In this document: positions 54,688-63,383 of the stretch, one piece after another
How positions within the stretch are numbered: position 1 is the stretch's first letter
Layout of the letters: every line of letters begins with the position of its first letter
Assembly: GCF_023277115.1 (NCBI RefSeq)
Contig: NZ_JALQCS010000001.1
Span: 2,718,873-2,782,872 of the forward strand
Direction: 5' to 3'
Length of the DNA stretch: 64,000 nt
From: Acidithiobacillus acidisediminis
GTDB lineage: Bacteria > Pseudomonadota > Gammaproteobacteria > Acidithiobacillales > Acidithiobacillaceae
Translations under genes and position numbers: made by a program
Notes under the pieces: generated by a model
Databases searched by the model: none
What the model saw: the letters and a program-made list of their open reading frames with translations, nothing else
Told to the model about the DNA's origin: nothing

Positions 54688-55770
54688 TCAGAAGCTGGTG
54701 GTCAAAGACAGGTACAGGCCGCTCTGATTTTTTTCCGTCGCGATCGTGCCCAAGTCCACATAGGCTGCTGTCAAGGACAGTTGCTTGTAGGGGAACCAAG
54801 CGACGTATACGTCCTTCCAAGCGCTCGTCTTCGAAGCTGCATCGCCAACGGCGCCAAGTTTGAGCCCTTTGTACGGTCCCGATGTTGGCACAAAGCCCGA
54901 CGGAGCGACGAGCTGATTTTGCGGCATATCTCGGTATTCCGCACCAAGGACTACATGTCGATTCAAAAATACCCCGACCGATGCAGCCGGCAAGACTTTG
55001 TAGCCCATTCCATTCACACCACCAAAGCCCAACAGACCCTGTTGATTTGCATTCGTAACATCAATATTGACGTCAGCCAAGGTTGTCAGGCCGAAAATGC
55101 CATGCAGCCAAACCTTAGTTGCTGAGAGATAGTACGACATTGCGTTGCGCGTTACCCCCAAGGTCGCAGCAAGATTTTTTGGCATTTCGCTGTGGTGGTA
55201 GTCAATACCCAACGAAACCTGCGGCTCCCACCAGTTCTGATCATAAATGATATTGCCGAATAAACGAACCTTTAGTCCAACAATATCCTGATTTAGCTGA
55301 TAATTGTCCCCAAAAAATGACGGACCAGAAAGACCCAAGGCACCAGACGTCGTTACTGCCCCATTTGGAATTGTTGCACCAGCAGCAGTGCCGACAATCC
55401 GGCTATCCAATACTTGACCGGTATTCCCCAAGCTAAAACTTTGCCGCGCAAAAGAGAGCTCAATGCGGTTGAACAGCCCAACAGATGCACCATAGGCATC
55501 CATATTATAATTATTGAGCAATACATGAGAGTAAAAGGCTGTGGCACCGATTTGCTGATTTGTGCCATAGCCAGAGATCACCGCCCATGGGTTAATACCA
55601 CCGCCAGCGGCACCGTCCACAGCGGTTACTGCGCCAGTTCCGAGCAAACGGCCCATACCAAAGAGACTGGATTGCCCGATCGCAGCGGAAGCCATGAGCG
55701 GGCTTGCGGCAAGCGCAACGCCAACCGCATAGGCAACCCAGCGTTTACGACAAGGTAGCGTGTTTTTCAT
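54688..55770 (-). CDS. DUF3034 outer-membrane protein
   Basis: 360 residues from the ATG at 55770 (AGGAGG upstream). A signal peptide (about 1-30) is followed by the DUF3034 pattern: GAAGGGINPWAVISGYGT near residue 55, then aromatic/glycine-rich beta strands such as GLFNRIELSFARQSF near residue 98 and a C-terminal Phe. Probably an outer-membrane beta-barrel; its cargo is unknown. It is the first gene of a unit with the exported haemoglobin, behind a sigma54-type promoter. Confidence 0.88.
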   Translation of the reverse strand: MKNTLPCRKRWVAYAVGVALAASPLMASAAIGQSSLFGMGRLLGTGAVTAVDGAAGGGINPWAVISGYGTNQQIGATAFYSHVLLNNYNMDAYGASVGLFNRIELSFARQSFSLGNTGQVLDSRIVGTAAGATIPNGAVTTSGALGLSGPSFFGDNYQLNQDIVGLKVRLFGNIIYDQNWWEPQVSLGIDYHHSEMPKNLAATLGVTRNAMSYYLSATKVWLHGIFGLTTLADVNIDVTNANQQGLLGFGGVNGMGYKVLPAASVGVFLNRHVVLGAEYRDMPQNQLVAPSGFVPTSGPYKGLKLGAVGDAASKTSAWKDVYVAWFPYKQLSLTAAYVDLGTIATEKNQSGLYLSLTTSF

Positions 55771-55816
55771 TTTGGTACTCCTCCTGATTTCAGTCGAGTT
55801 ACAGCAGTAACATCTA

Positions 55817-55832
55817 TGCATAATTGATACCA
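55817..55832 (-). promoter_or_regulatory. Sigma54-type promoter of the DUF3034-haemoglobin unit
   Basis: On the minus strand TGGTATCAATTATGCA has GG and GC ten bases apart, as in the -24/-12 consensus. It lies 47 bases before the DUF3034 start. Less perfect than the promoters at 60393 and 63384. Confidence 0.65.
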
Positions 55833-55927
55833 GCACGGAAGGCATGGTTTTTCAGACAATAATTACATAAACATCAAATAGATAGGGTAAAGACGATAAT
55901 CCACAAAACCATGACATCCAGATAACG

Positions 55928-56008
55928 TCATGACATTGGCTGACAAACTCTGGCAGGATTGACTGGAAATCTTTTGTTGTGTGGCAGACTCATGACAATG
56001 TCATGACA
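55928..56008. promoter_or_regulatory. TCATGACA boxes upstream of the DUF3034 promoter
   Basis: GTCATGAC at 55927-55934, TCATGACA at 55990-55997 and GTCATGACA at 56000-56008; a partial ATGACAT lies at 55911. The 55990-56008 pair is an inverted repeat, TCATGAC-AAT-GTCATGA. They lie about 95-175 bases upstream of the -24 element, a normal range for sigma54 enhancer sites. Confidence 0.65.
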
Positions 56009-56054
56009 TCAGGTATTTGTTTACACATACACCTGAGCAGGAGAGGAATCGCGA

Positions 56055-56189
56055 ATGACTGACCTGATATTGGTCAAGGAACAGGAGCTAGGTCGATCAT
56101 TCAACTTCTCTTACCTGTTCGGAAATCTCGGTGCGAAAGCCGGATTCCCTGGGCCGGCGGGGTGTCGAATTCAGGCCCGCAAAAGCTAG
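56055..56189 (+). CDS. Possible 44-residue ORF
   Basis: ATG with a GAGAGGA site about nine bases upstream, reading MTDLILVKEQELGRSFNF and ending at a TAG that abuts the GGDEF-EAL gene's stop. Not recognised. It may be a real small protein or a gene remnant. Confidence 0.3.
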   Translation: MTDLILVKEQELGRSFNFSYLFGNLGAKAGFPGPAGCRIQARKS

Positions 56190-58475
56190 TTACACGGAAC
56201 TATCGGCATCAGAGATTTTTCTGTGCAAGCTCTGGCGCTGTCCCGTCAGTGTCAACAGTTCGTCCAGCAGCATGCGGTTTTCCCGATCGAGCAGATCTCC
56301 CTGACGCAACGCCTCTTCTTTAGCCCCAGCATCCAGTAGGGATTTGGCCTTCCGGGAAAGTTGGTGCAGCCGCTCGTGGCGCGCGAGAAGCCCCGTGAAA
56401 TCGGGTGACTGGCTAAACAGGAGCGCGCCTTCCCCGCGCAGCCACAGCCCCAAATGGCAATGGTCCTCAGCGTCCTCTTCGAGGACGTGGGCGGGGAATG
56501 GCCCTTTCTGATGTAGGGCGCGTAGGAACATCCGCATTCGAAGAATATGGGCTTCCAGGTATGGGTCTAGGTCATAGGTATCTATCAAGGTACCCTCCAG
56601 CTGAGAACGGCGGAATCCCGCAACGTAGGCAGGGATATCCTCGGCGAGGAGCGGCCTGGAGAAGTAATATCCTTGCAGGTGGTTACTGCCCATTTTTTTC
56701 AGCAGGTAGGCATGCTCGGCGGATTCCACACCTTCGGCAATCATTTCCATGCCCAGCATGCGGGCGGTGGTAATCACACCTGCGGTAATGGCGAGATCCG
56801 TTGGATCATCGAGCATGTCGCGCACGAAGCTCTGATCGATTTTGATGGATTGGGCTGGGAGTTGCTGAAGGTGGGTCAAGGAGGCATTGCCGGTACCGAA
56901 ATCATCGAGGGCGATGCGGACACCCAAGCGCTGGCAATCGTGCAAGATTGCTTGCGCTCTGTCCAGGTCGAGTGACGGTGCCGATTCGGTAATCTCGATT
57001 TCGAGCTGTTCGGGGGGCATGCTGGGGTATCTGGCCAAAGCTTCCTGCAGATCCTGCAGAAATCGGGTATCGAGCAAGTGGCGCGTGCTGATATTTACGG
57101 CTATCCGCAGCGATAGGCCCTCCTGTTGCCACAGTTTGCCTTGACGCAAGGCGGCGTCCAGAACGAAGCGACCGATGGAGCGTGCGAGGCGGGGGTGATC
57201 CAGGGCAGAGAAGAAGGCCGCAGGAGCAAGCAATCCCAGCTCCGGGTGTTGTAGACGAAGAAGCGCTTCTACGCCCCGGACTGTGTCGGAGCTCGATACG
57301 ATCGGCTGATAGTGGAGGATCAGTCGATTTTCCTGTAAGGCCTGCTCCAGCAGAACGCGCTTCGCAGCTTCAGCCTGTACTGCTTCATCCATGGTGAAGC
57401 TATGTAGGAAATACTGGTCCCGGCCATTGTTTTTAGCCGTATAAAGAGCCTGATCAGCATATCGAATCAACGTATCTGGGTCGTCGTCCTGTAAGGGATA
57501 AAGTACCCATCCCAAACTTGCGGAGCTTTCTATTTGTAGGTCTCTACTTGGCGTGATCGGTTCTTTCACGGTATTGAGAATGCGCTCGGAAAGGCTTTCC
57601 AGATCATCGACACAGGATAGGTCTGTGATGATCAGCCCAAACTCGTCGCCTCCCCAACGGACGAATACATCTCCATCGCGGATTAAAGAAGAAACTCTCT
57701 GGGCTGTTTTCTGGAGCAGGATATCGCCCGTTTCGTGTCCAAAACGATCGTTTATGATTTTCAGATTATCCAAATCCAGCATACCGACAGCGAGAAGATA
57801 ACCACTGCGCAGAGTACGAGCACAGCATTTCTGTAATTCGGCATGGAATCCGCGTCGATTGGGAAGTCCGGTCAAATCATCGGTAGCTGCATCCTCTTTC
57901 AATTTATCGATGAGCTGACACTGGTGCAGCATGGACTGGGCGGTTCGTGCAAAGGCAAGAAATGGACTTTCTCCTACTTTCTGAAAATAGTCCTGCACAC
58001 CTCCATAGAGGACGATGACCCCAGATTCCCCCGCATCTGGACAGGGCAGCCGCAAGGCAATTGCTGTCTGAAACCCATAACGACGTGCAGCACGCCGCCA
58101 AGGCCCAAATAGTGATCCTCTGGATATGTTCATTTTCCTGAATTTTGCACCGGATAACACCTGGAAAACCGGTCCCAGTTGAGTAATCCAACCGCGACGG
58201 ATTTTAAGACTACGGGTATATTCTTTGGCTGGACCCACGGCAATCTGGGGTATGACCTCTTGAGCGTTGATTGGGCCGATCCACACCCAAGCCAGAAGGA
58301 TGTGAGGGCTGGCCTCTACAAGGCTTCTGCATAACCCTTGCAAAAGTTCGACACGATTATTTGTGGTGATCAGCTCTGTGGCCTTCTCTAGGAGCACGGC
58401 GGTCAGGCGAGATGCTTCTCCCTCATCCAAATCGGTAGGCGTGGTCATATAAGTTCCAGTGGCGGTTTTGTTCAT
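56190..58475 (-). CDS. GAF-GGDEF-EAL cyclic-di-GMP protein with C-terminal zinc-binding CZB-like domain
   Basis: 761 residues from the ATG at 58475 (a TTG one codon earlier is an alternative). Domains in order: GAF-like sensor (about 20-180); GGDEF (about 195-355) with the intact signature RWGGDEFG; EAL (about 375-625) with EALLRLQHP, and DDFGTGNASL; and a C-terminal segment (about 645-725) carrying CHLGLWL, and ARHERLH, the pattern of a zinc-binding CZB domain. Both cyclase and phosphodiesterase motifs look intact. In DgcZ a CZB domain represses the cyclase when zinc is bound; there it is N-terminal, here C-terminal. No membrane segment. Confidence 0.88.
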   Translation of the reverse strand: MNKTATGTYMTTPTDLDEGEASRLTAVLLEKATELITTNNRVELLQGLCRSLVEASPHILLAWVWIGPINAQEVIPQIAVGPAKEYTRSLKIRRGWITQLGPVFQVLSGAKFRKMNISRGSLFGPWRRAARRYGFQTAIALRLPCPDAGESGVIVLYGGVQDYFQKVGESPFLAFARTAQSMLHQCQLIDKLKEDAATDDLTGLPNRRGFHAELQKCCARTLRSGYLLAVGMLDLDNLKIINDRFGHETGDILLQKTAQRVSSLIRDGDVFVRWGGDEFGLIITDLSCVDDLESLSERILNTVKEPITPSRDLQIESSASLGWVLYPLQDDDPDTLIRYADQALYTAKNNGRDQYFLHSFTMDEAVQAEAAKRVLLEQALQENRLILHYQPIVSSSDTVRGVEALLRLQHPELGLLAPAAFFSALDHPRLARSIGRFVLDAALRQGKLWQQEGLSLRIAVNISTRHLLDTRFLQDLQEALARYPSMPPEQLEIEITESAPSLDLDRAQAILHDCQRLGVRIALDDFGTGNASLTHLQQLPAQSIKIDQSFVRDMLDDPTDLAITAGVITTARMLGMEMIAEGVESAEHAYLLKKMGSNHLQGYYFSRPLLAEDIPAYVAGFRRSQLEGTLIDTYDLDPYLEAHILRMRMFLRALHQKGPFPAHVLEEDAEDHCHLGLWLRGEGALLFSQSPDFTGLLARHERLHQLSRKAKSLLDAGAKEEALRQGDLLDRENRMLLDELLTLTGQRQSLHRKISDADSSV

Positions 58476-58587
58476 CAAATGACCATATCATTTTAGCAGT
58501 TTTATTTATTTCTTTCACCACCAGATCCGAGGAGGCAAAATGTAATATTTTTTATCTTTATTATTTCTACTATAATTAAAGTGGTAA

Positions 58588-59952
58588 TTACAAGATATTC
58601 CTCTCCACTACCACCTCGGAATAGGGATCTCCCATGGCCACACAACGGGTTTGCCGTCCCCAGAAACCTTCTTTGCTGCGATTCACCTTATAGTAGAAGT
58701 CCAAGGTCAGCTCCGGCTTTTCGGTAATGTCTGCGGTGTAGAGCAGATTCATCAAGGAGGCGGCGACCCCGACCAGGAGATAGTCTATCGGATGGTCGGC
58801 TGGGCCAAAATGCCGCAGGTGTCCCAAGGACTCGTAGGGATGCCAGGCACGCAGCACCAGTCGTTCATTGGGGACGATCTCGACAATTCGCCAGATTCCC
58901 CAACCCAGGGCATTGATGCAGGCCACAATCCCGGATAGCCAATCTTCCTTGGCCTGGAATTGCGGAACGATCAGTTGGTACCAGGGATCGGAGCGCATGA
59001 TCCCACCCATGGTGTTGAATCCGCAGATATGCCCGGCCTCGATCAACAGGGTACTGGCCAGTTCTCGTCCCTGGAGATGAGCAAATCGGTCCTTGTAGAA
59101 GAATAGCGAAGGGTACTCATACCAGAGCATCTCTCCCAGGTAGCGATGTGTTTCCATCGCCTCCGCTAAAGCCTTCTCGAAGCGGAAAGACACCAGATTG
59201 TAGTAATCGGCATAGTGCCGAGTGAGATAGACGCCGAAGGCAGGTATCAGTCCTTCTTCGTTGCCCCTCAACGGCAGCGTCCCCACCGCCGCAATGATGG
59301 CGTCTTCATCAATGTGCAAGCCTATGCTGCGTTCTGGGGCAGACTCCAAGGCAGGAAGCTCGGCAATCCAGGTCGGTGTCGGCACAGGGGTTATACTCCG
59401 ACTTTGTTGCGGAGTACCCTGCGGGTGTTCATTTGCACGTAAGAGAATCTGAGTTTCGTCTCCCCCCAAGGAGATCGGTGTGGGATCATGATCGGCAATG
59501 TTCCCGGCGTACGGGAACCCGGTTGCGGCTTCCATGCTGCCCACGGCAAAGCCGAGGTCGAAGAACTCCCCGGCCCAGCGGCGTTTGCCGTAATTCAGAC
59601 GCAAGGCTGATCCATAATGGGAGTGTCGTTCTCGTACCAGCAACTCTGGACCACCGTTAGGATCAACCACACCCAACGCCATGTCCCCGAAGCCGCAGTA
59701 TCGATAAATACTCTCCGCATATTGTAAGCGCTCAGCAACCGTCCACTCGGGGTGATCAGCAAAAGCCTTTTGCAACTGATGGCGACTTACATCGGCAGCA
59801 GAACAGGCCAGGATCGGATTGCGCTGAATGTAATGGCAATCCTCAACCGTCAGTTGTAGAAACCGGTTGTAGTGATTGCAATGAAAAATGACAGGCTCTT
59901 CATGAATCGTGACGATTCCAGTGCTAGGTTCTCTCTGTGGCGCTGACATCAT
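58588..59952 (-). CDS. Unknown protein, V4R-like C-terminus
   Basis: 454 residues, AGGA before the ATG at 59952. Not recognised as a whole. The C-terminal end (FWGRQTRCVAMGDPYSEVVV) resembles the closing strand of V4R domains, which often bind hydrocarbons or metal. Two internal halves (about 15-170 and 220-440) share a similar beta-rich look, including GYGS- and GHICGFN-type segments, so the protein may be a duplication. It lacks a signal peptide. It lies between the GGDEF-EAL gene and the dsrE-tusA-sqr operon and diverges from the latter. Confidence 0.6.
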   Translation of the reverse strand: MMSAPQREPSTGIVTIHEEPVIFHCNHYNRFLQLTVEDCHYIQRNPILACSAADVSRHQLQKAFADHPEWTVAERLQYAESIYRYCGFGDMALGVVDPNGGPELLVRERHSHYGSALRLNYGKRRWAGEFFDLGFAVGSMEAATGFPYAGNIADHDPTPISLGGDETQILLRANEHPQGTPQQSRSITPVPTPTWIAELPALESAPERSIGLHIDEDAIIAAVGTLPLRGNEEGLIPAFGVYLTRHYADYYNLVSFRFEKALAEAMETHRYLGEMLWYEYPSLFFYKDRFAHLQGRELASTLLIEAGHICGFNTMGGIMRSDPWYQLIVPQFQAKEDWLSGIVACINALGWGIWRIVEIVPNERLVLRAWHPYESLGHLRHFGPADHPIDYLLVGVAASLMNLLYTADITEKPELTLDFYYKVNRSKEGFWGRQTRCVAMGDPYSEVVVERNIL

Positions 59953-60255
59953 GGGGATTTCCTATTTTGTTTAAGCCCGTGAGATATCATAGATGACCTC
60001 GACAGATTCGCAACCCCCTATAAAAGATACCTTTTTATATTTTTTTTTATCAATAGATCTTCTGCTGCTAATCCACTTATTTGTATACTGTGCGGCACAG
60101 AAAAAATGGATCTTAGCAGGATGGCGAGAAATACTGGCTTCGATATCCCTAACACCATGCGTATCGCGCGCTCGCGAGCTTCTCCCGCTTCCATTCTCAT
60201 GGCCAAAGAAGCCTCCGGAGCGATCTATTCGCTGCGTGACATGCTCATGAAAATA

Positions 60256-60275
60256 TCATGACACATGTCATGACA
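60256..60275 (+). promoter_or_regulatory. Paired TCATGACA boxes (enhancer-like) upstream of dsrE
   Basis: TCATGACA at 60256-60263 and 60268-60275, starts 12 bases apart, followed by CGTGTCACA. They lie about 120 bases upstream of the -24 element at 60393, as expected for a sigma54 activator site. The same word occurs in pairs at 55990 and 63166. Confidence 0.7.
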
Positions 60276-60392
60276 CGTGTCACAAAATCACAAATATGGT
60301 CACATCGGAAACGAAGCGTCAGCTAGACAGATTCCGCTACAACCCTTTTTTCTCTCATATATAAGAAGTTAAATACATAATAATTTATTTTC

Positions 60393-60408
60393 TGGCACAA
60401 GAACTGCT
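60393..60408 (+). promoter_or_regulatory. Sigma54 promoter of the dsrE-tusA-sqr operon
   Basis: TGGCACAAGAACTGCT has a perfect -24 element (TGGCAC) and GC ten bases after GG (CTGC in place of TTGC). It lies 35 bases upstream of the dsrE ATG at 60444. Confidence 0.85.
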
Positions 60409-60443
60409 CAGTGTAGGCGACAGTCAACTAATGAGGATTACGT

Positions 60444-60830
60444 ATGGCGGGCATGTTTATTATTTGTCTCAATGGCGATCGCGAGCATTTGCAGTTCGCG
60501 GCGATGGCAGCTTCCGTCGCTGCGGTTTCCGGCACCGAAGTCCAGGTCTTTCTATCCATGAACGCGTTTCCCCACTTCATCAAGGGGCACAGCAAGGAGG
60601 CGCCAGCTTCTGGCGTGCTCGGTAGAAAGATGGAAGAACACAAGGTACCGGAGTTCTTCCAGATCTTCGAGCAGGCAGTAGAGCTGGGCGATGCGAAGAT
60701 CTGGGCCTGTTCCATGGCCATGGATGTGATGGGGGTGAAGGAAGAGGATCTCGAACCGATCGTTGCCGGGGCCATGGGCCTGACGAAATTTTTCAGCGAT
60801 GCCGAAGGTTGTCAGTTGCTGACCTTCTAA
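60444..60830 (+). CDS. DsrE2-family sulfur-transfer protein of the sqr operon
   Basis: 128 residues of the DsrE/peroxiredoxin-like fold; candidate sulfur-carrying Cys89 in [12 protein letters not shown], with other cysteines ([14 protein letters not shown]). It is cytoplasmic. It is the first gene of a unit with a TusA, an SQR and a DUF1641 protein, so it probably helps to channel sulfane sulfur made from sulfide oxidation. It is divergent in sequence from the two DsrE homologues in the shdr locus. Confidence 0.88.
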   Translation: MAGMFIICLNGDREHLQFAAMAASVAAVSGTEVQVFLSMNAFPHFIKGHSKEAPASGVLGRKMEEHKVPEFFQIFEQAVELGDAKIWACSMAMDVMGVKEEDLEPIVAGAMGLTKFFSDAEGCQLLTF

Positions 60831-60874
60831 GTAGTCAAGAAGTAGGTTAGGGCGAAACGTGTAAAGGAGAAATC

Positions 60875-61105
60875 ATGGCAGAACGTAAGGTAGACGCACG
60901 CGGCAGTTTTTGTCCGGGTCCGTTGATGGAGTTGATCTCTAATATGAAGAGTATGCAGGTGGGCGACACCTTGGAATTGCTCTCTACCGATGCTGGGTCC
61001 GCCAAGGATGTGCCCGAATGGGTGCATAAGGTAGGTCACGAAATGGTGGGTACGGATCAGGATGGCGAGGGCATCTGGCACATCAAGGTGCGCAAGGCCA
61101 AGTAA
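60875..61105 (+). CDS. tusA: TusA/SirA-family sulfur carrier of the sqr operon
   Basis: 76 residues, AAGGAG before the ATG at 60875. The CPxP motif is present as Cys13-Pro-Gly-Pro. It passes persulfide sulfur between donor proteins. It clearly differs from the shdr-linked TusA (9436-9666), which implies a separate delivery route for this operon. Confidence 0.9.
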   Translation: MAERKVDARGSFCPGPLMELISNMKSMQVGDTLELLSTDAGSAKDVPEWVHKVGHEMVGTDQDGEGIWHIKVRKAK

Positions 61106-61145
61106 TCAGGACAGTGCAGTCAGACAGCGAATAAGGAGTGACATC

Positions 61146-62285
61146 ATGAGGATTTTGGTCGTAGGTGGCGGTATGGGCGGCACCATTTTTGCGAATCACC
61201 TGGCGCGGCGTATTCATCACGAGATGAAGACGGGTAAAGCCCGCATTACCATGCTGTCGGCTAGCCACGAGCATGTGTACCAACCCGGTTGGCTTTACGT
61301 CGCCATGGGGCGCGCTACCCCCGATGAGTTGGTGCGGGAACAGGAAAGCCTGTTGGAGCCCGGCATCGAGTTTCACGTCGATCCAGTCGAAGAATTTCAT
61401 CTGGCACACAATCATGTCAAATGCAAAAGCGGCAAGGTGCATGAGTATGATCTTATCGTTATTTCGACAGGCTCACGGCCCATGCCGGAAAACATCCCTG
61501 GCCTGAAAGAAAATTCCGTCAACTGCTACACCGCAGAAAATGCGGTCGAGTACTACAAGCAACTGTCGGATTTCAAGGGTGGGCGCATTGTCATCACCGT
61601 GGGGTTACCGCACAAGTGTCCGATGATTCCCCTGGAAGTCACCTTTGCCATGCATGACTTCATCAAGGATCGCGGCCTTCTCGACAAGACGGAGTTCTAC
61701 TACACCTACCCCATTGGTCGGGTGCATAGCCTGGAAAACGTCGCCAAATGGGCAGCGCCGGAATTCGACGCCAAGGGCATCAAGTACGAAACCTTGTTCA
61801 ACATGAAAGAAGTCGATGGCAAAAATGCCTGCGTGCGCAGTGAGGAAGGCGGCGAGGTCAAATATGATCTACTGGTGGCCGTGCCGCCGCACAAGGGTCA
61901 GGAAGTCATTGAGAAAAACGGTTTGGGTGAGAATGGCTGGATCCCCACCAATCGCAATTCCTTGCACATGGAAGGAGAACACGGCAAGAACGTGATCGTC
62001 CTCGGCGACACCACCAACCTACCTATCTCCAAAGCGGGCTCCACCGCCCACTTCGAGGCCGAAACCGCAGCCGAGAATGTGGCGGCGGTGATCAAGATGG
62101 GTCGCCCGGTCAAGGCCTACGACGGCAAGGTATTCTGCTTCATCGAGGCTGGTAAGGATCGCGCCACCTACGCCATGTTCAACTACCAGAATCCGCCGCA
62201 GCCCAAGGCGCCAACGGGTGCCGTACATGCCTTCAAGATGGCCTACAACAAGCTCTACTGGGCGACCGCGCGCGGCCTGCTCTAA
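61146..62285 (+). CDS. sqr: Sulfide:quinone oxidoreductase-like flavoprotein
   Basis: 379 residues from the ATG at 61146 (AAGGAG upstream). FAD motif VVGGGMGGTIFA near residue 5, second dinucleotide segment STGSRPMPENIPG near residue 108 and the redox cysteines Cys127 (NCYTAENA) and Cys158 (LPHKCPMIP). The C-terminal region is amphipathic, suiting membrane association. It oxidises sulfide to protein-bound polysulfide and reduces quinone. It is one of the short SQR types; the exact type is not determined here. Confidence 0.9.
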   Translation: MRILVVGGGMGGTIFANHLARRIHHEMKTGKARITMLSASHEHVYQPGWLYVAMGRATPDELVREQESLLEPGIEFHVDPVEEFHLAHNHVKCKSGKVHEYDLIVISTGSRPMPENIPGLKENSVNCYTAENAVEYYKQLSDFKGGRIVITVGLPHKCPMIPLEVTFAMHDFIKDRGLLDKTEFYYTYPIGRVHSLENVAKWAAPEFDAKGIKYETLFNMKEVDGKNACVRSEEGGEVKYDLLVAVPPHKGQEVIEKNGLGENGWIPTNRNSLHMEGEHGKNVIVLGDTTNLPISKAGSTAHFEAETAAENVAAVIKMGRPVKAYDGKVFCFIEAGKDRATYAMFNYQNPPQPKAPTGAVHAFKMAYNKLYWATARGLL

Positions 62286-62294
62286 GGGAGGTGG

Positions 62295-63101
62295 ATGATG
62301 GCAGCTGTATTGGAACTATCGCAGGGAGATGAGCTGCAGCAGGCGCAACAGGCGCTGGTGCATCTGGTCCAAAACGGTGATCTGGAACGCATCGTTCACC
62401 TGGCACGGATGATGGGCGCGGCGGGCGACGCCATGACCGACGAAATGGTCGGACGCATGGCGGAGGTGGCCAGTGATGGCCTCGACCTCCTCGACCGGGT
62501 CAATCGGGCGGAGGTCGCCCATGCCCTACCTGCCGTGTCGGCCCTGGTGAAAAACGGGGACCTCGATCGCATTGTGCATCTGGCACGGATGTTGGGCGCT
62601 GCAGGCGACGCCATGAGTGATGAGATGGTCAGCCGGATGGCAGAAATTGCCTCTGGAGGCCTCGACCTCCTCGACCGGGTCAATCGGGCCGAACTCGCCA
62701 AGGCCCTGCCAGCAATCTCGGCCCTGGTACACAACGGCGATCTCGAGCGGATCGTGCACATCGCGCGTATGCTCGGAGCCGCCGGCGACTCGATGAGCGA
62801 CGAAATGGTCACCCGGCTGGCGACTCTGGCCGCCGATGCCATGTGCTTGGTAGATCGCGCGGTCCGCACCGGGGTCATGGATCGCGTGCTGCGTGTAGTA
62901 GAGGAGATGGATAACCAGCACATCCTCACCGACTTCCTGCACTGTTTGGCGGGCGCTACGGAAGAGGCAGCAAAGGCCCCGCCACCCAAGGGTGGTATTG
63001 GCGGGCTCTGGGATCTGATGAAAAAACCAGAGACCCAGCAGACGATTCAGTTCCTGATGTTGGTGGGCAAGCACTTCCGCTCCTGCCGCCTGGCCCATTG
63101 A
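62295..63101 (+). CDS. DUF1641-family protein with three exact-length 60-residue repeats
   Basis: 268 residues from the ATG at 62295 (GGGAGG upstream). DUF1641 proteins are encoded beside sqr but have no established function. Residues 11-190 are three head-to-tail 60-residue copies with the core NGDLERIVHLARMLGAAGD near residue 27 of each unit and DGLDLLDRVNRAE at its end. Helical throughout. A shorter C-terminal region (about 191-268) holds GGLWDLMKKPETQQ. It may serve as a multivalent scaffold for SQR or for the sulfur carriers. Confidence 0.85.
   Translation: MMAAVLELSQGDELQQAQQALVHLVQNGDLERIVHLARMMGAAGDAMTDEMVGRMAEVASDGLDLLDRVNRAEVAHALPAVSALVKNGDLDRIVHLARMLGAAGDAMSDEMVSRMAEIASGGLDLLDRVNRAELAKALPAISALVHNGDLERIVHIARMLGAAGDSMSDEMVTRLATLAADAMCLVDRAVRTGVMDRVLRVVEEMDNQHILTDFLHCLAGATEEAAKAPPPKGGIGGLWDLMKKPETQQTIQFLMLVGKHFRSCRLAH
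62325..62864 (+). repeat. Three tandem 180-bp in-frame repeats
   Basis: Three successive 180-bp units encode three 60-residue copies with conserved NGDL, ARM-GAAGD and LDRVNRAE segments. The middle copy resembles both neighbours, and no length variation is seen. Confidence 0.85.
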
Positions 63102-63134
63102 TTGTTGTAGAACGTTTTTACTCGCCCCGCTTGT

Positions 63135-63159
63135 GCCCCCGGTTTTTGGGGGCTTTTTT
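63135..63159 (+). terminator. Intrinsic terminator of the sqr-DUF1641 operon
   Basis: GCCCCC (63135-63140) and GGGGGC (63148-63153) form the stem, followed by six T residues. Confidence 0.9.
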
Positions 63160-63165
63160 GTCATT

Positions 63166-63188
63166 TCATGACACACTCTGTCATGACA
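63166..63188 (+). promoter_or_regulatory. Paired TCATGACA boxes upstream of the transporter promoter
   Basis: TCATGACA at 63166-63173 and at 63181-63188 (starts 15 bases apart), about 200 bases upstream of the -24 element at 63384. The spacing differs slightly from the other two pairs. Confidence 0.6.
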
Positions 63189-63383
63189 GAGAAGTCCTTA
63201 CTGACAATTGACTTACGTAATATTTTTGGCCATAAAATAACAATTTATATACAATATTGTATGATTACCAGGTATTTAATAACTATTTGCTAGTGCACAT
63301 CTTTTTTCACAGATTAATGTGAGATGTTCACAATATGTAGTTTTTGAAAACTGGAATACTCTGATTATCTTGCCCTACTCATA

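Larger units (their letters stand above)
55771..56189. other. Regulatory intergenic region between DUF3034 and the GGDEF-EAL gene
   Basis: 419 bases without a clear long gene. It holds a sigma54-type promoter reading left (55817-55832), TCATGAC boxes at 55911-55935 and 55990-56008, and a possible 44-codon ORF reading right (56055-56189). Confidence 0.8.
59953..60443. other. Regulatory intergenic region upstream of the dsrE-tusA-sqr operon
   Basis: 491 bases, AT-rich, without a convincing gene. It holds the tandem TCATGACA boxes at 60256-60275 and the sigma54 promoter at 60393-60408. Upstream of the boxes nothing recognisable was found. Confidence 0.8.

Noticed and set aside
59993..60250. 85-codon frame with a hydrophobic N-terminus
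   Set aside because: No ribosome-binding site, low-complexity T-rich DNA explains the hydrophobic run, and it overlaps the regulatory region.
60121..60261. Possible 46-codon frame upstream of dsrE
   Set aside because: The only purine-rich site touches the ATG, it runs into the TCATGACA boxes, and no family is recognised.
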